Assembly (NCBI RefSeq): GCF_963877135.1
Contig: NZ_CAWNSW010000166.1
Coordinates: 32,513 to 96,512, forward strand
Origin: Stenomitos frigidus_A
GTDB taxonomy: Bacteria; Cyanobacteriota; Cyanobacteriia; Leptolyngbyales; Leptolyngbyaceae
DNA length: 64,000 nucleotides
Direction: 5' to 3'
Shown here: in pieces, positions 45,105 through 53,350 of the stretch
Layout of the letters: every line of letters begins with the position of its first letter
Numbering within the stretch: the stretch's first letter is position 1
The notes under the pieces: generated by a model
Databases searched by the model: none
Told to the model about the DNA's origin: nothing
Seen by the model: the letters and a program-made list of their open reading frames with translations, nothing else
Translations under genes and position numbers: made by a program

Positions 45105-46382
45105 TCACTTTTCAAGTAATACTTTTTCTGAAGCATTACTGCCCTCAATATTTTTTTCGTACCACTTCATAAGAGGAGTCGAACTAACCCCATGTAGCAC
45201 AACTGAAAGCACAACTGTAATAAAGGTAATCCAGGCAATTAATTCGCCTGTTTCACCACTTAGTCCATGCCCAAAGGCGTAAGTCAGGTAATAGAGGGAG
45301 CCAACGCCGCGGATGCCAAACCAGCCGAAGAGCCACCGTGTAGCAGGGTGAACCGGAGAGCCGATTGTGCTCAGCCAGCTTCCTAACGGCCGAATGACAA
45401 AGAGCAGTAGCCCTGCAATCAGGAGGGCTGGAGCCGCAAAGCGGACGATCGGCTCTAAACGCAGCATGGAACCCAGCAGTAGAATGGCTGCTACCTCAGT
45501 CAATTTTTCGAGGCGCGCAATAAAGCGAAGTTGGGAGTTGGATTTGTCAGGGTTGTCTGTGCGACGCTGCATGGCAATACCTGCTACAAAGACAGCGGCA
45601 AAACCATAACCATGCACTAACTCAGTCAATGAGTACGTAATGAGGATGGTGGCAAGGGCAACAAAGTCTTCAATGAGATCATCGACTGGACGATACCGCT
45701 GCAGACGTCGATCGATCCATGCAACCGCTCTGGCAACGGCAATACCCATCACCATACCAGCAGCGATCGCCCAGACTAAATCGATGCCAACCCATTGCAC
45801 GAACCAGTTTTGCCAGTTGTCATTCTCAAGCCACCGTAACCCGAAATAGACAAACGGAAAGGCCAGTGCGTCGTTCAAGCCGCCTTCGGAGGTTAAACCA
45901 AAACGCAATTCATCTCGATCGCAAAGACCATCTAGCTGCACTTCTGATGCCAATACCGGATCGGTCGGTGCCAGAATTGCGCCCAACAAAATAGCAGCGC
46001 CCCAGTTTAGCTGTAAACACCAGTGTGCGATCGCTGCCACAGCAAAAATTGAAAGGGGCATCAGAAAGCCGATTAACCGAATGGTCGAATTCCAGGCCCA
46101 TGCTTTAAGCGGGCGATTCATTTTCAAGCCGCAGCCAAAGAGCGAAATCAACACAACAAACTCCGTCAGCCGCTCTAAAAACTTTGCGTCGGGACGTAAT
46201 TGAATGAGGTTGAAGCCATAGGGGCTGAGCGCCACACCCACAATGAGATAGATGAGCGCATAGGAGAGCGGTAAACGCGCGATCCATCCTGACCCCAGTG
46301 TGATTAGCAGCAACAGCAAGCCAAGGACTAACAGGTCAAGAATGTAAATATCCACACACAGTTTGATAAGCGATCTTCTCAA
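45105..46382 (-). CDS. CPA1-type cation:proton antiporter
   Basis: A 425-residue membrane protein with about 12 helices. The family ion-binding motif appears as ILAPTDPVLASEVQ near residue 135 and the following GLNDALAFPFVYFGL near 168, which carries the transport Asp. It exchanges Na+ or K+ for H+ across the plasma or thylakoid membrane. The start is a TTG at 46382; a GTG at about 46355 is an alternative. No partner gene is adjacent. Confidence 0.87.
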   Translation of the reverse strand: MRRSLIKLCVDIYILDLLVLGLLLLLITLGSGWIARLPLSYALIYLIVGVALSPYGFNLIQLRPDAKFLERLTEFVVLISLFGCGLKMNRPLKAWAWNSTIRLIGFLMPLSIFAVAAIAHWCLQLNWGAAILLGAILAPTDPVLASEVQLDGLCDRDELRFGLTSEGGLNDALAFPFVYFGLRWLENDNWQNWFVQWVGIDLVWAIAAGMVMGIAVARAVAWIDRRLQRYRPVDDLIEDFVALATILITYSLTELVHGYGFAAVFVAGIAMQRRTDNPDKSNSQLRFIARLEKLTEVAAILLLGSMLRLEPIVRFAAPALLIAGLLLFVIRPLGSWLSTIGSPVHPATRWLFGWFGIRGVGSLYYLTYAFGHGLSGETGELIAWITFITVVLSVVLHGVSSTPLMKWYEKNIEGSNASEKVLLEK

Positions 46383-46440
46383 CTTTAGGCAGTGGGTGGG
46401 CGATCGTAATGCAACCTGTGGGGGATTTTGGGGATGAGGC

Positions 46441-46605
46441 GGGAGGCGGGAGGGAGGAGAATTTTGAGTTTTGAGTTTTGAGTTGGGAGAGTAGTGAGTT
46501 TTGAGTTTTGGGCTACGCTTTGCGCTGGCAAGCTAGAGAGTTTTGAGTTGGGAGATGAGTGAGTTGAAGCGGACTGCTGATTGCTGAAAGCTGACCGCTA
46601 TAGAC
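46441..46605. repeat. Heptamer repeats and dispersed element, copy 3 (inverted)
   Basis: TTTTGAGTTTTGAG runs flank GGGCTACGCTTTGCGCTGGC and AAGCTAGAGAGTTTTGAGTT (46497-46553), the complement of the composites at 21095 and 37842. It lies between the antiporter and glucokinase genes. Confidence 0.6.
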
Positions 46606-46611
46606 CGTTTC

Positions 46612-47658
46612 TCAAAGTTTCGAAGAGTACAAGGCAGCGCCGATGAGTCCGACTTGCGGGTTCAGCACGATATGGACAGGCACCATTTCGAGCAACGGCA
46701 GCATGCGTCCTTTGTCGATGAGTGAGCTGAGGAAACTACTGTCCTGGATGAGCGGCAAAATCTTGGGTGCGATGCCGCCAGCGATATACAGCCCACCGTA
46801 CGGCAGCAGCTTGAGTGCCAGGTTTCCGGCTTCGGCACCATAGGCATCAATGAACATGTGCATAGTTTGTTCTGAGAGCCGATCGCTCTTTGCCAACGCA
46901 GCTTGGGCGATCGCAGCAGCAGGGTCGACGCTCTTTTCGCGCCCGATTTCGCGCTCCCAGGTTTGCACGATTTTGCCTACATCAGGCGATTCTTCAGCAG
47001 ACTGGCGATCGCGCAAAAATTGATAAATGGCAACAATGCCCTGCCCAGAAACGACACGTTCTACAGAGAGGCGCTGAATATTATGTTTTTCGAGCAGGTA
47101 GCGCGAAAGCTGAAATTCGATTCCCGATCGGGGTGCAAAGTCAGAGTGTCCACCCTCAGAGCCATAGACCTGATAATCGCCCTCTTGATAGATGAGGAAG
47201 CCCTGTCCTAATCCTGTGCCAGCGCCAATGACGCCGATCGGGGCATGGGGATTGCGCTTGCCAACTTGCAAGGTCAGTAAGTCGTCGGCTTCTAGCCCCA
47301 GCACGCCGTAACCCACAGCCGCAAAATCATTAATCAGCGACACGCGATCGATGTCTAGCTCTTGACTGAGGCGTGAAGCCGTGAGCGACCAGCAAAGATT
47401 GGTGAGTTTAGAGGTGTCATCAACCACAGGGCCGGCGATCGCGAAACACGCCTTCTCTGGGGCAAAAGGCTTCCCGGTTGCTTGCTCTGCCTCCGCCAAA
47501 AACTGTCGCACCATTGGCACCAGGTCGGGAAAGCTGGCACTGCGATAGCGGTTTTCGTGCAGTGACTTGAGCGTGTTTCCAGATGCTGAAGGCGTTGCCT
47601 CAACTAGGCGCAGAATTGTTTTTGTACCGCCAATGTCGCCAGCCAGTAATACCGTCAT
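46612..47658 (-). CDS. glk: Glucokinase
   Basis: A 348-residue ATP-dependent glucokinase (Glk family, not ROK). The phosphate-binding GDIGGTKT is at residues 7-14; the glucose-binding LINDFAAVGYG is near 110, VIGAGTGLGQGF near 140 and GSEGGHSDFAPR near 162. It phosphorylates glucose to glucose-6-phosphate in the cytoplasm. The ATG at 47658 gives the family opening. It is transcribed alone. Confidence 0.93.
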   Translation of the reverse strand: MTVLLAGDIGGTKTILRLVEATPSASGNTLKSLHENRYRSASFPDLVPMVRQFLAEAEQATGKPFAPEKACFAIAGPVVDDTSKLTNLCWSLTASRLSQELDIDRVSLINDFAAVGYGVLGLEADDLLTLQVGKRNPHAPIGVIGAGTGLGQGFLIYQEGDYQVYGSEGGHSDFAPRSGIEFQLSRYLLEKHNIQRLSVERVVSGQGIVAIYQFLRDRQSAEESPDVGKIVQTWEREIGREKSVDPAAAIAQAALAKSDRLSEQTMHMFIDAYGAEAGNLALKLLPYGGLYIAGGIAPKILPLIQDSSFLSSLIDKGRMLPLLEMVPVHIVLNPQVGLIGAALYSSKL

Positions 47659-47933
47659 GCTTTGCTTACTCCATGCTCTGAACTAGCTTCATCACGTCTA
47701 TTTTATTTACCCAAGCTTAATGCAGGCTAAGGCAAGCCATACGTTTACCAAAGGGTTCCAACTATCAGAACGAATGCCTGGTTTGCAAAAAAGCGAACGG
47801 CCAGGCTTGACCTGAACGCTCAAACGGTATCTTATCGTGACAAACCCCGGATCCGTTGTCTGCCCTGCTGCATAGAATGAAGAAACCCCAGTCAGAATGC
47901 CTGACTGCAATCCACTCACCGCGATGACGATCA

Positions 47934-48470
47934 ATGAAGTTTAGACTTTTGGCTAAGAATTTTAGTGCCTCGACGATCGCCCTGCTCGTGATCATTGCAC
48001 CTGTGATATCACCTGCGGCAGACGATCGACCGCTGGAACGATCGCCGCTGCCAGAGACGACGTCAAGCAGTCCGGCAGTGATCCCGTTAACTGAGCCACA
48101 GACGCCAATAGATTTCGTTAAACGGGGCGTGGCGAAAAGCAGCAAGAAGGACTTTGAAGGCGCGATCGCGGATTTTAATCAGGCCATTACGCTCAAACGA
48201 GACTATGCGCCTGCTTATTACAACCGGGGCTATGCGTACGTTCAAACCAACAATCGACGTGCAGCGATCGCGGATTACAGTCAGGTGATCTTGCTAAAAC
48301 CAAATAATGCCTATGTTCGCTATGAGCGTGGTGTACTGCGGGTAGAGGCGGGGGAGAAGGAAGGCGCGATCGAGGACTTTCAACAGGCTGCCACTCTGTT
48401 TAAGCAACAGCTCAACGGCAAATGGCAAGACCGGGCGTTAAACCAACTCCAGCAACTTCAGCAGTCGTGA
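47934..48470 (+). CDS. Exported TPR protein
   Basis: A 178-residue protein with a signal peptide (FSASTIALLVIIAPVISPAAD) and a linker (30-60). Three TPR units follow (about 62-165: DFVKRGVAKSSKKDFEGAI, YAPAYYNRGYAYVQTNNRRAA, NAYVRYERGVLRVEAGEKEGA). Function unknown; it lies just upstream of the caspase-TPR gene on the same strand and may share its pathway. Confidence 0.78.
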   Translation: MKFRLLAKNFSASTIALLVIIAPVISPAADDRPLERSPLPETTSSSPAVIPLTEPQTPIDFVKRGVAKSSKKDFEGAIADFNQAITLKRDYAPAYYNRGYAYVQTNNRRAAIADYSQVILLKPNNAYVRYERGVLRVEAGEKEGAIEDFQQAATLFKQQLNGKWQDRALNQLQQLQQS

Positions 48471-48547
48471 GGTCATAGTTCGCGCAACCTGGCGTTTTCC
48501 TCCTGTTAAACTATGTACAGCTTGTCACGACTGTATAGGAGGCTAGC

Positions 48548-50383
48548 TTGGCAAAGATTGCACTGCTGATTGGCGTTAGCGACTACCAGTCTGGGTTTAA
48601 CTCACTCCCCGGAACGCAGACCGACATCCGGGAAATGCAGCGCGTGTTGCAGCATCCGCAGATGGGCGGGTTCGACGAGGTGGATTTGCTGCCGAACCCT
48701 GACAAGAGTGGCATGGAACTGGCGATCGAAAAGCTATTGGCAGACCGTCAGCGGGATGACCTGGTGCTGCTCTACTTTTCAGGACATGGCTTTAAGGATG
48801 ACGATGGCTCTCTCTATTTCGTCACGCGCACCACGGAGCAGCGATCGCCGCACCAGATTTATCAATCAACTGCCGTGCCTGCCAGCGTGCTGCAAAACTG
48901 GATGAGTCGCAGCCCTTGCAAACGGCAAGTGCTGGTGCTGGACTGTTGCTTTAGCGGTGCCTTTGCCGAGGGGATGAAGGCCAAATCGATTAACCAACCT
49001 GTGGAGATTGCTGCCTTTGGCGGGGAAGGTCGTGCCGTGCTGACCTCTTCTACCGCTACGCAAGTCTCGTTTGAACAACAGGAAGCAGCGGTTTAGACAC
49101 GCTATCTTGTGGAAGGCATTGAGACAGGGGCAGCAGATACGGACAATAACGGCGTGATTACCATTGACGAACTGCATGACTATGCCAAGCGCAAAGTGCA
49201 GGAAGCGGCACCCGCGATGAAGCCAGAAAGCTTTGCCGTAAAGGAAGGGTACACGATCATGCGGGCGAGAGCACCGCTGGGCGACCCGAAGCTGGAGTAC
49301 CGCAAGGAAGTGGAGCAGTTGGCACAGCAACGGAATGGTCAGCTCTCTAGCATTGTCCTCCAAGGGCTAGATGAAAAACAAAAGACATTAGGGCTGTCAC
49401 CGGAAGAGGCAAAGGTGATTCAGAGTGAGGTCTTGCGACCTTATCGAGAACTTGAGGAGAAACTGCGACGGTACGAGCAAGAGCTTGCTGAAGCGCTACA
49501 GAAAGAATCATCGCTTAGTGAAAAAACGCGTGAGGACTTGAAGTATTTCCAGAAGGTTTTAGGACTTCAAGATGAAAACGTTGCTTCGATCGAAGCTCGA
49601 CTCCCCAAGGCTCAGCAGCCCCGACCGCGATGGCCCAAGCTTGCACCAGCCGCAAAAACAGAGATACCCTCTGCTACAACCAGATCGCCTGAGCCAGTTC
49701 AACTATTACAAGCTCCAACGTCCAATGCTGCCCCAGCCCGTAGAAATAACAAGCCTCTAATTTGGGTAGGAGGCAGTGTTGCAGTCGTTTCAGCAATTGG
49801 TATTTCTCTTTCCTCGCTGCATTCTCTTCAACCTAAACCGTCAGTTAGCCCATCTGATAGTCCTGCGACTACTCCTACCAGTCAAATGTCAGCAGAGGAC
49901 TTCTTTGAGCGAGCACTGGGTAAGATCAAAAACGGTGATAATAAGGGTGCCATTGACGACAACACTCAAGCAATCAAGCTTAAACCACAATATTCCGTTG
50001 CCTACTACAACCAGGGGATTGCCCGCGCTGCCTTAGGCGACCAGCAGGCCGCCATCCAGGATTACAACCAGGCAATTTAAGTAAACAACAATTGGGGAGG
50101 TTTTAGCTCTGGCTATTATGGTCTTCCCACTGCCTACAACAACCGGGGGATTGCCCGCGCTGCCTTAGGCGACCAGCAGGCCGCCATCCAGGATTTCAAC
50201 CAGGCGATCAAGCTCAAACCCGACTATGCTCATGCCTATTACAGCCGGGGGAGTGCCCGTAAAGCCTTGGGCGACAAGCAGGCCGCCATCGAGGATTATC
50301 AGAAAGCTGCTGATCTCTATCAACAGCAGGGAAACACGGAGTGGCATCAGAATGCGTTGAATCAGATCAAGACGCTGCAATAG
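48548..50383 (+). pseudogene. Caspase-TPR protein gene with two in-frame stop codons
   Basis: One reading frame of 612 codons interrupted by TAG at codon 183 (49094-49096) and TAA at codon 511 (50078-50080); homology continues in the same frame after each. The caspase-like (C14) domain has His80 (YFSGHG) and Cys134 (LDCCFSG). Directly after the first stop come TRYLVEGIETGAAD, an EF-hand-like loop (DTDNNGVITIDE) and a long coiled region, a membrane helix (about 405-425) and C-terminal TPR units. Relatives have Tyr where TAG stands, and Lys would fit at TAA, both single-base changes. The TTG start has AGGAGG 5 bases upstream. It is either an early pseudogene, or is expressed as fragments or by read-through. 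Confidence 0.8.
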
Positions 50384-50436
50384 TGACGATGTGATGATGG
50401 TGATGGGTTCTCAGAGGAAGCATCGTAGGTCATACT

Positions 50437-50793
50437 TGAACCTCAAGCAGGCAACGGTGAACTCTAACCATTCAATGATGAACCTCAGAGTCTCGTCATT
50501 GAACCTCAAAGACTCATTGATGAGTGTCCAAGACTCGTTCGCGAGTATCAAAGACTCAACGACGAAGCTTAAAGACTCAGCAGCGAGTATCAAACACTCG
50601 TTTATGAGTATCAAAGACTCAACGACGAGGTTCAAAGACTCATTCACGAGTATCGGAAACTCATTGACGAGGTTCAAAGACTCACCGACGAGGTTCAGAG
50701 TGTCATTCACGAGTCTCAGAACCTCAACGACGAACCTCAGAGCCTCGTGTGTGAAGCTTAGACGCTCAACGATGAGCCTCAGAACCTCGATGC
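50437..50793. repeat. Degenerate 21-bp tandem array, locus 2 (17 units)
   Basis: 17 units of exactly 21 bases. Most contain TCAAAGACTCA or a close variant, flanked by GACGAG-like ends, for example CGAGTATCAAAGACTCAACG. As 21 is a multiple of three, both strands stay open over most of its length and appear as heptapeptide repeats. Confidence 0.85.
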
Positions 50794-50816
50794 TCACGAC
50801 TGACCCGTGGTTTGCC

Positions 50817-50880
50817 AGAAACCGGGTTTCTTGACGCGGGTCGTTTGAGACCCCAGATTGCAGCCAGAAACCCGGTTTCT
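50817..50880. repeat. Paired AGAAACCSGGTTTCT element, copy 3
   Basis: Complementary 15-mers at 50817-50831 and 50866-50880, just past the 21-bp array. Confidence 0.8.
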
Positions 50881-51032
50881 CTGCCCGCCGATCGCCACAG
50901 CACGATCGACCATCCTCACCGCGATCGTAATTTCATTGGATAAGAGACAGAGGTTACCCCTGTAGGGACGCAAGCCTTACGTCCCGTTATGAGGCAGGTA
51001 ATAACTGAGTTTGTTGTTTCCTGGCAAGTGCC

Positions 51033-52268
51033 TTACTGCTTAAACGCTGCCGTAATCCGCTTCATGGCTTCTTCCACATTGTCGCGGCTGTTGAACGCTG
51101 AAATGCGGAAGTAACCTTCACCCGCTGCACCAAAGCCAGAACCCGGTGTGCCGACGACATTACAGGTTTGCAGCAGCTTATCGAAGAAATCCCAGCTAGA
51201 GAGCCCATTGGGAGTCTGTACCCAAACATAGGGCGCATTCACACCGCCATACACCGCCAATCCAGCAGCCGTCAGTTGTTCACGAATCATGCGGGCATTT
51301 TCCATATAGAAACTGACCAGCGCTTTGATTTGCGCCTGTCCTTCTGGTGCGTAAACGGCTTCAGCACCCTTCTGCACGATGTATGAAACGCCGTTGAACT
51401 TGGTGGACTGACGCCGATTCCATAGCTTCCAGAGTTCCACATCGGCACCATCGGCAGCTTTGGCAGTAAGCGTTTTGGGGACAACGGTTAACGCGCAACG
51501 AGTGCCTGTGAAGCCTGCATTTTTGGAGAACGATCGAAACTCGATCGCACACTCCCGCGCACCCTCAATTTCATAAATCGAATGGGGAATCGCTGGATCG
51601 GTAATGAACGCTTCGTAGGCAGCATCAAAGAAGATGATAGAGCCGTGCGATCGGGCGTAATCCACCCAGGCTTGCAGATGCTCTTTGCTAGCAGTCGCGC
51701 CTGTGGGATTGTTGGGGAAACAGAGGTAGATTAAATCAACTTTTTCAGTCGGAATCTGGGCCGTGAAGTGGTTATCGGCAGTAATCGGCAGATATACCAA
51801 GCCACCGTATTCGCCTTTCTCGTTGGCATCGCCCGTATGACCTGCCATGACATTGGTATCGACATACACGGGATACACCGGATCGGTGACCGCAATGCTG
51901 TTGTTACTGCCAAAAATATCGAGAATATTGCCGCAGTCACATTTAGAGCCATCGGAGACGAAGATTTCCGACGCGTCAATGTCGCAGCCGCGTGACTGAA
52001 AATCGTGTTGCGCAATCTTCTCCCGCAGCCACGCGTAGCCTTGCTCTGGCCCATAACCCTTGAAGCTGGCGCGATCGCCCATGTCTTCTACCGCTTGAAT
52101 CATGGCTGTACGGCAGGCTTCTGGCAGGGGTTCCGTTACATCCCCAATGCCCAGCCGGATCACCTTCGCATCAGGGTTCGCTTCCGCAAAAGCGGTCACT
52201 CGTCGCCCAATTTCAGGGAACAGATAGCCCGCTTTGAGTTTGAGATAGTTGTCGTTAATAGTTGCCAT
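51033..52268 (-). CDS. dapL: LL-diaminopimelate aminotransferase
   Basis: A 411-residue PLP enzyme that converts tetrahydrodipicolinate directly to LL-diaminopimelate, the lysine and peptidoglycan route used by cyanobacteria and plants. It opens MATINDNYLKLKAGYLFPEI as in the family. LRLGIGDVTEPLP lies near residue 33 and the PLP lysine is in FRSFSKNAGFTGTRC near 270. The ATG at 52268 is the conserved start; a longer upstream reading is not conserved. Confidence 0.94.
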   Translation of the reverse strand: MATINDNYLKLKAGYLFPEIGRRVTAFAEANPDAKVIRLGIGDVTEPLPEACRTAMIQAVEDMGDRASFKGYGPEQGYAWLREKIAQHDFQSRGCDIDASEIFVSDGSKCDCGNILDIFGSNNSIAVTDPVYPVYVDTNVMAGHTGDANEKGEYGGLVYLPITADNHFTAQIPTEKVDLIYLCFPNNPTGATASKEHLQAWVDYARSHGSIIFFDAAYEAFITDPAIPHSIYEIEGARECAIEFRSFSKNAGFTGTRCALTVVPKTLTAKAADGADVELWKLWNRRQSTKFNGVSYIVQKGAEAVYAPEGQAQIKALVSFYMENARMIREQLTAAGLAVYGGVNAPYVWVQTPNGLSSWDFFDKLLQTCNVVGTPGSGFGAAGEGYFRISAFNSRDNVEEAMKRITAAFKQ

Positions 52269-52450
52269 GTTCGATCGCTCTGAACGCCTTAAATCTGAAC
52301 GCCTTAAAACAGTAAAGCCGTCTTCAAACAGTAAAGCAGAGCGTGCTGGAAGTTCAAGCACTTGACGATCGCATCTCAATCGGGGCTGACAGATGATTCA
52401 GTGGACTCGCTATCCTGGGGTATAGTGACTTGTTTAGAGTAGGGTTGGCA

Positions 52451-53326
52451 ATGGTCGGAGCGGTTGAGCGGATTGCGCAGGAAATTGCAGCGTTGGACAA
52501 AGAGACCAGCGCGATCGCGGACGCATTTTATAGCGCGTACTCGACCTATCTTGCGGTGCTGGGGCAAGCAGTGCGTCAGCAGTTGATTCTTGCCAGCTAT
52601 CACGTTTGCACTCAGGGCTATCCAGAGGCGTTTCTCCGTTTGTCGTACAGCCAACGCCAGCAGCTACAGCAACGGTTGCGGACGCTGGCGCAGCACGTGC
52701 AAGAAGAGATTGCTGCCCAACTCCACAAACCCGTTGCAATTGCCCCTCCGATCGATCGCCTGGCTTTAGAGCCTGTGCCTGACACTGACCAGTCATCTAT
52801 TTCAGCATGGTCGCCCGATGAGCCGTTGGCGATCGCTTCACCGCCACCTCAATCGCGATCGCTCACTCCCACCGATCTGGCATACTGGCGCGAAGAGCTA
52901 GAACACGCGATCGTGGCTGAGCTGAAAACAGCGTCTCATGCGGCTAATCGTCTACTGCAACAAGCGCAGATGCTGCCCCAAACGTTGCCTGAACGGATTT
53001 TGGAGGCCGCCACCAACGCTGAGATGTCGGATGCCAGAGTGGGCACTCCCAATGTGCTGAATTTGCTGGTCGCAACGGACGATGACACGGTTGAAACCGA
53101 GCCATCAGACGAAGCCGATGGGCGATCGGTGATGCCGATTATTGCCATTTGCCTGCGCCGTTCTGAAATTGAGTTTGCTGACCCCGTTGTCGCAGCAGCA
53201 CGCAGTAAGCTTCGCAGTCTGTTTGCTCAACTGCAAGGACTGGGACGGGATTATCAAAAAAAGCAGCATGAACAGTCGATCGCAGAAGCACAGGCCGCAT
53301 GGCGATCGAGTTGGACGGAAGAGTAG
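52451..53326 (+). CDS. Conserved cyanobacterial protein upstream of recG, unknown
   Basis: A 291-residue mostly helical protein opening MVGAVERIAQEIAALDKETSAIADAF. The first 100 residues are conserved-looking (YSAYSTYLAVLGQAVRQQLILASYHVCTQGYPEAFLRLS); then comes a proline-rich linker and a C-terminal helical part with RRSEIEFADPVVAAARSKLRSLF. No domain is recognised. It ends 24 bases before recG, suggesting co-transcription. The ATG at 52451 is the start; a TTG 21 bases upstream is less likely. Confidence 0.7.
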   Translation: MVGAVERIAQEIAALDKETSAIADAFYSAYSTYLAVLGQAVRQQLILASYHVCTQGYPEAFLRLSYSQRQQLQQRLRTLAQHVQEEIAAQLHKPVAIAPPIDRLALEPVPDTDQSSISAWSPDEPLAIASPPPQSRSLTPTDLAYWREELEHAIVAELKTASHAANRLLQQAQMLPQTLPERILEAATNAEMSDARVGTPNVLNLLVATDDDTVETEPSDEADGRSVMPIIAICLRRSEIEFADPVVAAARSKLRSLFAQLQGLGRDYQKKQHEQSIAEAQAAWRSSWTEE

Positions 53327-53350
53327 GGAATGGGTAGTAGGGAGTAGGAA

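Larger units (their letters stand above)
50384..51032. other. Intergenic region with repeat array and paired palindrome
   Basis: Contains the 17-unit 21-bp array (50437-50793), the paired element (50817-50880) and a GTAGGGACGCAAG...TTACGTCCC remnant (about 50963-50987). Long open frames on both strands across the array are by-products of the period, not genes. Confidence 0.65.

Noticed and set aside
50437..50793. 21-bp array as a CRISPR
   Set aside because: Units are directly adjacent and degenerate with no unique spacers, and no cas genes are present.
50391..50834. 147-codon plus-strand frame with heptapeptide repeats, and a 128-codon frame on the other strand
   Set aside because: Both follow from the 21-bp period of the underlying array, which keeps frames open on both strands; no ribosome site or domain.
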